64,000 nucleotides of DNA. Source: Erythrobacter ramosus. Its GTDB lineage: Bacteria; Pseudomonadota; Alphaproteobacteria; Sphingomonadales; Sphingomonadaceae. The stretch is from NCBI RefSeq assembly GCF_009828055.1, contig NZ_WTYB01000002.1, positions 682,001 to 746,000 of the forward strand. Reading direction: 5' to 3'. Made by a program: the position numbers and the translations under genes. The notes beneath the pieces are model-generated. The model made no database searches and was not told the DNA's origin. It was given only the letters and a program-made list of their open reading frames with translations. Within the stretch, counting starts at the first letter, position 1. Every line of letters begins with the position of its first letter. This document shows, piece by piece, positions 57,952-64,000 of this stretch.

Positions 57952-58047
57952 TCCCGATGCGATAGCGCCTTAGCCCCTGCGGATTCAAGCAGCGCGAGTG
58001 CATCCGCGCCTTGACCGCGAAGCCCCAGTAGCATTAGCCCGTCAGCC

Positions 58048-59061
58048 ATGACCCAGCGCCCCACCCGTCCGCTCGCCAATGTCCCGCGCGTTATCGTCAC
58101 CCGCCACCTGATGCCGGAGGTCGAGGCGCGGATGCGCGAGCTGTTCGATGTGGTGCTGAACGCAAGCGATGTGCCGCTCACGCGCGAGCAATTGGCCAAG
58201 GCGATGCAAGACTGTGATGTGCTGGTGCCGACCGTAACTGACCGGATCGACGCCGATCTGATCGCCGGTGCTGGCGAGCGGCTGGGCCTGATCGCCAATT
58301 TTGGCGCTGGCACCGAGCATATCGACCTGCCCGCCGCCGCCGCGCGCAAGATCCTCGTCACCAACACCCCCGGCGTCTTCACCGATGATACGGCCGATAT
58401 CGCCATGGCGGGTATCATCGGCGTGCCGCGCCGGATTCGCGAAGGCACAGGCCTCGTGCGCAGCGGCAAGTGGACCGGCTGGGCGCCATCAGGCCTGCTC
58501 GGACGCAAGTTGGCAGGCAAGGTGCTCGGCATCATCGGCATGGGCCGCATCGGCCAGGCGGTCGCCCACCGTGCCCGCGCCTTCGGGCTGGAAATCGCCT
58601 ATTATAACCGCAAGCCGCTGCCCGAAGCGCTCGAACGGATGCTGGGCGTACGCTATGTCGGCGATGTCGATGCGCTGATGGCCGAGGCCGATATCCTCAC
58701 CCTGCACTGCCCGCTGACCGAGGACACCCGCCACCTGATCGACGCGCGCCGGATCGCGCTGATGAAGCCGGGCAGCAGCATCATCAACACCGCGCGCGGC
58801 GAATTGATCGATCAGGAAGCGCTGATCGCAGCGCTGGAATCGGGGCATCTGGCCGGCGCCGGGCTCGACGTGTACCCGGACGAGCCCCACGTCGACCCGC
58901 GCCTGATCGCGCATCCCAACGTGATGACCCTCCCCCACATCGGCAGCGCCACGGCCGAGGGGCGCGAGGATTCGGGCCACAAGGTGATCGCCAACATCCG
59001 CATGTGGGCCGACGGCCACCGCCCGCCCGATCAGGTGCTGACAGCGCTGGTGTGGGGCTGA
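58048..59061 (+). CDS. D-isomer-specific 2-hydroxyacid dehydrogenase (glyoxylate/hydroxypyruvate reductase type)
   Basis: 337 aa. NAD(P) motif GMGRIG at 164-169 and the catalytic set Arg250 (NTARGELID), Glu279 (YPDEP) and His297 (LPHIGSAT). The residue pattern after strand beta-2 (YYNRKP) favours NADP over NAD. Likely reduces glyoxylate or hydroxypyruvate. Divergent from the SH3 gene. Confidence 0.92.
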   Translation: MTQRPTRPLANVPRVIVTRHLMPEVEARMRELFDVVLNASDVPLTREQLAKAMQDCDVLVPTVTDRIDADLIAGAGERLGLIANFGAGTEHIDLPAAAARKILVTNTPGVFTDDTADIAMAGIIGVPRRIREGTGLVRSGKWTGWAPSGLLGRKLAGKVLGIIGMGRIGQAVAHRARAFGLEIAYYNRKPLPEALERMLGVRYVGDVDALMAEADILTLHCPLTEDTRHLIDARRIALMKPGSSIINTARGELIDQEALIAALESGHLAGAGLDVYPDEPHVDPRLIAHPNVMTLPHIGSATAEGREDSGHKVIANIRMWADGHRPPDQVLTALVWG

Positions 59062-59086
59062 TCGCCGCCAACACCGCGCCGCAGGG

Positions 59087-60490
59087 TCAATCCCCCGTCA
59101 AAATCCGCTCGACCAGTTCGCCCACGCTCGGCGTGTAGCCGTTGGAGAAGAACGGATCGGTTTTGAAGCGGTAAGCGGCGTGGCCCGCGAAGGCGAGGTT
59201 GTTGTCCGGATCATCGCCGTGGGCAATGTCCTGCAACGTCTTCTGGATGCAGAAGCTGCGCGGGTCGGCCAGACGTCCGGTGGTGAAGTCGTCGTGGTCC
59301 TTCCAGCTGGAAAAACCGCAATGCGACAGGCAGCCCATGCAATCCTGCTGGTCCTTGCGGATGGTGTCGCGTGCTTCGGGGGTGACGAACACGATCGTGT
59401 CATCAGGGGTCTTGAGCGGCTCGGTATGACCGGCGCGCATCCACATTTCGGCCTTGGCCTTGTCTTCCGGCTTGACCCAGAAGCTGCGGGCCTTGCCGTC
59501 TTCGCCCAGCTGCACCGTGCCTTCTTCCACGCCGCGCTTGAAGTAAGGCACTTGGCGCTCCGAACGGTGCATCAGGTCATAGAGGAACGGGGTCTTCACC
59601 GCGCTCGAATAGAAGCCGGTGGGTGAGAACTTGTGGAGCAGCACATCACCGGGCTCGACGGTGCGCAGCAGGTCCTTCCAGATTTGCGGGATCGGGCTTT
59701 CCTGCGTCAGCAAGGGCCGCGTGCCGAACTGGAAGGCGATTTTGCCCAGCTCGGGATTGTCGATCCAGTTGTTCCATTCGCGCAGGTACCAGACCCCGCC
59801 CGCCATCACGATCGGCACGTCATCGCTGACGCCTTCGGCACGCATCATGTCGCGCAGCACCTTGACGCGCGGATAGGGATCTTCGGGCTTGGTCGGGTCT
59901 TCGGCGTTGGAAAGGCCATTGTGCCCGCCCGCCAGCCACGGGTCTTCATAGACCACAGCCGCCATCAGATCGGGCACCTTGTGATAGGACCGCTTCCACA
60001 GCGCGCGGAAGGCGCGGCCCGAACTCACGATCGGCAGGTAGCAGACGTTAAAGCGCGCCGCGATTTCGGCGAGCTTATAGGGCATCCCCGCCCCGCAAGT
60101 GACGCCGGTCACCATGCCGCGGGTGTTTTCCAGCACACCTTCGAGCACGGCCTGCGCCCCGCCCATTTCCCACAGCACGTTGATATTGATCGCGCCCTTG
60201 CCGTTCGCGATTTCATAGGCCTGTTTGACCTGCGTGGTCGCGCCGTCGATGGCGTAGCGGATCAGTTCCTGATGCCGTTCCTCACGGGTGCGGCCGTGGT
60301 AGATCTGAGGGATGGGATTGCCGTCATCGTCATAGCTGTCCGCATTGACCGCACTGACCGTGCCGATCCCGCCAGCAGCGGCCCAAGCGCCGGAACTCGC
60401 ATGATTGGTTGCCGATACACCCTTGCCGCCTTCTACCAGCGGCCAGACTTCACGACCGCCATAAACGATCGGGCTCAATCCCTTGAACAA
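59087..60490 (-). CDS. NPD-type (nitronate monooxygenase-like) flavoprotein with Cys-rich C-terminal extension
   Basis: 467 aa, longer than the 320-360 aa of ordinary nitronate monooxygenases. FMN-binding barrel motifs: AAGGIGTVSAVNA, TGVTCGAGMPYKLA, VPIVMAGGVWYL and GKIAFQFGTRPLLT. After about residue 345 an added segment contains Cys384, Cys387, Cys391 and Cys414 (DCMGCLSHCG; RSFCIQ), spaced like an iron-sulfur or zinc site. The catalytic His of true nitronate monooxygenases cannot be placed with confidence, so the substrate is open. Confidence 0.85.
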   Translation of the reverse strand: MFKGLSPIVYGGREVWPLVEGGKGVSATNHASSGAWAAAGGIGTVSAVNADSYDDDGNPIPQIYHGRTREERHQELIRYAIDGATTQVKQAYEIANGKGAININVLWEMGGAQAVLEGVLENTRGMVTGVTCGAGMPYKLAEIAARFNVCYLPIVSSGRAFRALWKRSYHKVPDLMAAVVYEDPWLAGGHNGLSNAEDPTKPEDPYPRVKVLRDMMRAEGVSDDVPIVMAGGVWYLREWNNWIDNPELGKIAFQFGTRPLLTQESPIPQIWKDLLRTVEPGDVLLHKFSPTGFYSSAVKTPFLYDLMHRSERQVPYFKRGVEEGTVQLGEDGKARSFWVKPEDKAKAEMWMRAGHTEPLKTPDDTIVFVTPEARDTIRKDQQDCMGCLSHCGFSSWKDHDDFTTGRLADPRSFCIQKTLQDIAHGDDPDNNLAFAGHAAYRFKTDPFFSNGYTPSVGELVERILTGD

Positions 60491-60582
60491 TGAAAATCCC
60501 CTTTGCGCGAAAGCCGCGCTTTTCTACGTATTCTTGCCATAGTCGGGGCGGGCTCGCCTCGCAACCTCATGGGTTGGCGCCG

Positions 60583-61311
60583 TCAGCCTGCCTCGCAGAC
60601 GTTGATCGCGTCAGGCGCGGTGCGTTTGGTGCCGCGCTGGAAGCGTGCGAAATATCCCTTGATGTCAGGGCGTTCGATGTACTCGACCAGCACATAGCCG
60701 ACCGCTTCGAACTCGCAGAACAGCAACGTGTGCGGCAGCCCGTGACGGCCAACCGGACTGTCGCTTTCCACGACCACGATCTGCCCCCCGGCGTTCAGCG
60801 CGGGCCACATGTTCCACAGGAAGGCGTAAGGATCGGTCACTTCATGGTACATGTGGACCATGAAAATGCGGTCGAAACTGTCGGGCGGAAGCTGCGGATT
60901 GTCGGCATCACCGAACTTGATCGAGATGTTCTCGAGCCGCTCGCGCTCCACTCGCCGGCCGAGCCGGTCGAGCGCTTCGCGGCTGATGTCCTGCGCCAGC
61001 ACGCGCCCATCGGCGCCGACCCGTTCGGCCAGGCGCACGGTGTAGTACCCCTCGCCCGCGCCGATATCGGCAACGGTCATGCCGGAGCGAAGGTCAGCAA
61101 GGTCCATGACGACCTGTGCTTCATTTCGCTCGTCACGCGCGTCTTCGTTGGAGAACTGGTTGGAAACGACCTTGGCGATCGGGCGATCGGGCTTGGGGAA
61201 GCTCACTTCGCCTGCGGCCGGATCGCCGGTGACAGGCGCAATGCCATCGCACCCGGCCAACAGCAGCGCTGCGCCCACTCCCAAACCAGACCAGACCGCA
61301 GGGCGCCGCAT
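60583..61311 (-). CDS. Class I SAM-dependent methyltransferase with lipoprotein signal
   Basis: 242 aa. The first 21 residues are a clear lipoprotein signal (VGAALLLAGC, lipid Cys21). The rest is a Rossmann-fold methyltransferase: TVADIGAGEGYYTVRLAE (79-96), a second acidic loop at LAQDISREALDRL, GDADNPQLPPDSFDRIFMVH and the post-motif GGQIVVVESDSP. The predicted destination outside the cytoplasm is odd because SAM is made inside. Six nt downstream of prfB. Confidence 0.85.
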   Translation of the reverse strand: MRRPAVWSGLGVGAALLLAGCDGIAPVTGDPAAGEVSFPKPDRPIAKVVSNQFSNEDARDERNEAQVVMDLADLRSGMTVADIGAGEGYYTVRLAERVGADGRVLAQDISREALDRLGRRVERERLENISIKFGDADNPQLPPDSFDRIFMVHMYHEVTDPYAFLWNMWPALNAGGQIVVVESDSPVGRHGLPHTLLFCEFEAVGYVLVEYIERPDIKGYFARFQRGTKRTAPDAINVCEAG

Positions 61312-61316
61312 CGGGC

Positions 61317-62444
61317 TTACTCCACGTCCTCGATGTCGACCTTCTCACCCGTCACCCGCTGAGCAAGCGCAGCCGAGATGAAGGGATCAATTGCGCCATC
61401 GAGCACAGCGTCAGGGGCGGTCGAAACCACCCCGGTGCGCAGGTCCTTGACCATCTGGTAGGGCTGCAAGACGTAGGAACGGATCTGGTGGCCCCAGCCA
61501 ATGTCGCTCTTGGCCGAGTGTTCGGCGCTGGCGGCTTCCTCACGCGACCGCATCTCCGCCTCGTAAAGCCGTGCCTTGAGCATGTTCATCGCGATTTCGC
61601 GGTTCTTGTGCTGACTGCGATCCTGCTGGCTGGCGACCACGATGCCGGACGGCTGGTGCGTGATACGCACCGCGGAATCGGTGGTGTTGACGTGCTGCCC
61701 GCCCGCGCCGGACGCGCGATAGGTATCGATCTTGAGGTCGGCGGGATTGATGTCGATCTCGAAGGAATCGTCGATCACCGGATAGACCCAGACACTCGAA
61801 AAGCTGGTGTGGCGGCGGGCGCTGCTATCATAGGGGCTGATGCGAACCAGACGGTGGACGCCGCTTTCGGTCTTGGCATAGCCGTACGCGCCGTCACCCT
61901 TGATCAGCAGCGTCGCAGACTTGATGCCAGCCTGCTCGCCGCTCTGATACTCGACCGTCTCGACCTTGAAGCCGCGCCGTTCGGCCCAGCGGCCATACAT
62001 GCGAAACAGCATTTCGGCCCAGTCCTGGCTCTCCGTCCCGCCCGCGCCGGCGTGGATTTCGAGATAGGTGTCATTGCCATCAGCTTCGCCCGAAAGCAGC
62101 GCCTGCACCTTATCGGCATCCGCCCGGTCGGCGAGACGTTGCAGGGTTGCCAAGCCATCCTCGACGATGGTGTCTTCGCCCTCGGCCTCGCCCATTTCGA
62201 TGAACTCGATCGCGTCGGCCATTTCGGCGGCGATTTCGTTCACGGTGTTCACCGCCGTCTCAAGCGTCTTCTGCTCGCGGCTGATCGCCTGCGCCTGCTT
62301 GGGATTATCCCATAGGTTCGGGTCCTGCACCCTCGCGTTCAACTCATCGAGCCTCCGCAGCGCGCGATCCCAATCGAGCGACAGGCGCACCAGCGCCAGC
62401 GCCGCTTCGATCCGGTTGATGTAAGCCTGGCCTTCGGCCCGCAT
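61317..62444 (-). CDS. prfB: Peptide chain release factor 2
   Basis: Reads UAA and UGA stop codons and triggers peptide release; 375 aa. The catalytic loop SGAGGQHVNTTDSAVR is present. The codon-recognition tripeptide is SPY (ISPYDSSARRHTSF) instead of the E. coli SPF. The frame is continuous from MRAEGQAYI, so there is no programmed +1 frameshift site such as E. coli prfB uses for autoregulation. Confidence 0.96.
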   Translation of the reverse strand: MRAEGQAYINRIEAALALVRLSLDWDRALRRLDELNARVQDPNLWDNPKQAQAISREQKTLETAVNTVNEIAAEMADAIEFIEMGEAEGEDTIVEDGLATLQRLADRADADKVQALLSGEADGNDTYLEIHAGAGGTESQDWAEMLFRMYGRWAERRGFKVETVEYQSGEQAGIKSATLLIKGDGAYGYAKTESGVHRLVRISPYDSSARRHTSFSSVWVYPVIDDSFEIDINPADLKIDTYRASGAGGQHVNTTDSAVRITHQPSGIVVASQQDRSQHKNREIAMNMLKARLYEAEMRSREEAASAEHSAKSDIGWGHQIRSYVLQPYQMVKDLRTGVVSTAPDAVLDGAIDPFISAALAQRVTGEKVDIEDVE

Positions 62445-62509
62445 CGTCTATCCTTCAGTGATGCTCTAAAAAAAGTCGGCCCCGCTTAGCGCTGCGCGCG
62501 CGATTGTAA

Positions 62510-62524
62510 AGCGGCTGCGCCGCT
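62510..62524 (-). terminator. Possible short terminator after the peroxiredoxin gene
   Basis: AGCGGC pairs with GCCGCT around a three-base loop, 10 nt after the peroxiredoxin stop; on the minus strand only TTTA follows, so it is weak. Confidence 0.3.
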
Positions 62525-62534
62525 GCCTGAGGCC

Positions 62535-63083
62535 CTACTTCTTGAGCGCGCGCACCGCCGCCAAGGTCTTTTCGACATGGCCGCGATAATCGGCGGCCGA
62601 ATGCACTGCGACGATGCTGCCGTCGCGCGCGATCACGTAAGATGTGCGGCTGGCATAGCCCGAGCCACTGCCGGCCACATCATAAGCCGCCATGATCTTG
62701 GCCGAGGCAACGCCGACCGGGAAGGCATCGCGGCATTCTTCGCGGCTGAAGCGCTTTAGGGTTTCGATATCGTCGTTCGACATCCCGATGACGCTCGCAC
62801 CCGCCGCCTTGAACTGCGGCATCGCGGCGGCAAAGGCATTGGCTTCCAGCGTGCAGCCGCTGGTGAAGGCCTTGGGGTAGAAATAGAGCACCACCGGCCC
62901 CTTGGCCAAAGCGGCGCTAAGCGTAAATCCAAACTCCGACCCGGCGAGCGCGGCGCGGGTGGCAAAGGCGGGGGCCTTGGCACCCTTGGGCAGTTCAGCC
63001 GAAGCGGAGGTGACGGTCATCGCGGCGAGCCCGATCAGGGCGAGCGCGGCGAAGGGGGTGAAGCGGGTCCGGGTGCTGGTCAT
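62535..63083 (-). CDS. Exported BCP/PrxQ-type peroxiredoxin
   Basis: 182-aa thiol peroxidase. The signal peptide (AALALIGLAAMTVTSASA, cleavage near residue 29) sends it to the periplasm, unusual for Bcp-type enzymes. The peroxidatic Cys77 is in the PxxxTxxC motif (YPKAFTSGCTLEA). Cys117 (REECRDAF) is the only other Cys and could resolve the sulfenic acid, but it is not in the usual PrxQ place five residues later. The reductant is unknown. Confidence 0.88.
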   Translation of the reverse strand: MTSTRTRFTPFAALALIGLAAMTVTSASAELPKGAKAPAFATRAALAGSEFGFTLSAALAKGPVVLYFYPKAFTSGCTLEANAFAAAMPQFKAAGASVIGMSNDDIETLKRFSREECRDAFPVGVASAKIMAAYDVAGSGSGYASRTSYVIARDGSIVAVHSAADYRGHVEKTLAAVRALKK

Positions 63084-63125
63084 GGCACACTAACCCGCCA
63101 GCCCCGCGACCGGTTCCACGCAAGA

Positions 63126-64000
63126 TCAGTCAACCCCGCCTTCATCGATGAATTCGACCGCATCCGGGGCAGGCTCGTCAACCACCGCGCTTTCAGCGTT
63201 CTGCCGCCCGGCGCGGATCAGCGCGAGGATTTCGTTGCGCTTGGCCGCGATGGCGTCCTGCCGGGTGTAACGCTCTGGCTCAGTGTCGGGCTTGAAGGCT
63301 TCCCAGATGATCGCGGAGCGCGGGTCGTCTGTCGGCCAGCCATCGAACACGCGCTTGCCCGAGCGGCGGTCAACCCGCACCATGCGGACACCCGCAGGCG
63401 CCACTGCAGGAAGGTCAGACCACTTGGGCTTGGTCTTCTCGATCAGGCTCTTGATGATCGGCGCGGCAATCGTGCCGCCAAAGGCATAGCCGCCCATATT
63501 CCGGGGTTGGTCGAAACCGATATAGGCGCCAGCGATCATCTGCTGCGTGCCGCCAATGAACCACACGTCCTTGGGGCCGGTGGTGGTGCCGGTCTTACCG
63601 AACAGCGGCAGGTTCAGCGGATTGAGCACGGTCGCGGTCCCACGGCTGACCGCGCCGCGCAGCATGTGCATCACCTGAAACGCGGTGCGCGCGTCCATCG
63701 CCTGCGCGCCGCGCACGCCGAAGCGCGGCATCGGCTTGCCATCCCATTTGGCCATGTTGCAGCCACGGCATTCACGGTCGTCAGCGCGCCACAGCACCTT
63801 GCCGCGGCGGTCCTGCACATAGTCGATCACGGTCGGCGGATTGAGCCGCCCGTGATTGGCAAGCGCGCTATACGCGGCAACCATCTTGACCAGCGTCGTC
63901 TCACCTGCGCCCAGCGCAGTCGAGGGATAGGCCGGGAACTTGCCGATCCCGATCTTCTCGATGCCTTTGACAACATTGTTCATGCCCGCCGTCATGCCGA
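63126..64000 (-). CDS. Class A penicillin-binding protein, C-terminal part (5' end beyond window)
   Basis: At least 291 residues from the transpeptidase half of a PBP1A/MrcA-like enzyme that builds peptidoglycan. FPAYPSTALGAGETTLVKMV and LFGKTGTTTGPKDVWFIGGT (with the third active-site motif KTG) are typical; the SxxK and SxN motifs lie beyond the window edge. An insertion with DDRECRGCNMAKWDG between them and the KTG box is usual for this type. It runs off the right edge. Confidence 0.94.
   Translation of the reverse strand, partial: GMTAGMNNVVKGIEKIGIGKFPAYPSTALGAGETTLVKMVAAYSALANHGRLNPPTVIDYVQDRRGKVLWRADDRECRGCNMAKWDGKPMPRFGVRGAQAMDARTAFQVMHMLRGAVSRGTATVLNPLNLPLFGKTGTTTGPKDVWFIGGTQQMIAGAYIGFDQPRNMGGYAFGGTIAAPIIKSLIEKTKPKWSDLPAVAPAGVRMVRVDRRSGKRVFDGWPTDDPRSAIIWEAFKPDTEPERYTRQDAIAAKRNEILALIRAGRQNAESAVVDEPAPDAVEFIDEGGVD

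Noticed and set aside
61317-62444. Programmed frameshift in prfB
   Set aside because: The frame is continuous with no in-frame stop near codon 25, so no frameshift is needed.
1-64000. CRISPR array, insertion sequences, prophage, rRNA, plasmid or replication origin
   Set aside because: No regular spaced repeats, transposase or phage genes, rRNA segments or origin-type repeats were seen; gene content is housekeeping throughout.

Overview
The window reads as chromosomal core DNA of a GC-rich alphaproteobacterium, most likely Sphingomonadales and probably the Erythrobacteraceae. Reasons: a PDH E1-beta with an N-terminal lipoyl domain, the order tpiA-secG-pyrG, the block trpE/G/D/C-moaC-moeA-lexA beside comEC and gltX, a GTTC-N7-GTTC LexA box, a complete nuoA-N operon running into birA-coaX-rnj, and many TTG/GTG starts with 1-4 nt stop/start overlaps. 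I see no prophage, insertion sequence, CRISPR array or rRNA.

Layout. 1-4178 (minus): pdhB (cut at its last codon), pdhA, an FtsB-like division protein and an acyl-CoA dehydrogenase. 4329-6525: a DhlA-type haloalkane dehalogenase coupled to an MFS exporter, then tRNA-Arg(CCU). 6554-8756: DUF1178 protein, nitrilase-family amidase and glutaredoxin on minus; a small heat-shock protein on plus, behind a sigma-32-like promoter and a leader that can fold as a ROSE-type RNA thermometer. A 430-nt convergent gap follows, with a 16-bp palindrome of lux-box shape. 9187-12237 (minus): pyrG, secG, tpiA. 12482-22059 (plus): ppiD, trpE, a phosphodiester glycosidase lipoprotein, trpG, trpD, a REP pair, trpC, moaC, moeA and SOS-controlled lexA. 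22147-27563: comEC (minus), then gltX, gltA and a small membrane protein (plus).

27599-34239 is the least explained part. Four minus-strand genes encode a histidine-kinase-like protein with Pro in place of the phospho-accepting His, a DUF2336 protein, a membrane protein with a possible nucleotidyltransferase-like N-domain, and an Hpt-like protein with Met in place of its His. They are divergent from an 853-residue protein with two N-terminal membrane segments and a very long coiled coil, an architecture like the Caulobacter polarity factor TipN. Two CtrA-like boxes lie in the gaps. I propose a CtrA-linked pseudo-phosphorelay/polarity module as the best candidate for an undescribed system.

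34236-53289 (minus): DUF1467 protein, rnj, coaX, birA and nuoN back to nuoA. The nuo operon carries three small membrane proteins and an NTF2-like protein between nuoD and nuoF, two of the membrane proteins encoded by ORFs of only 47 and 66 codons. 53417-64000: secreted beta-propeller, coniferyl-type aldehyde dehydrogenase, thiolase, SH3 protein, D-2-hydroxyacid dehydrogenase, an NPD-type flavoprotein with a Cys-rich tail, a methyltransferase carrying a lipoprotein signal, prfB, an exported BCP-like peroxiredoxin and the 3' part of a class A penicillin-binding protein.

All calls are from reading the sequence; no database or folding program was used.
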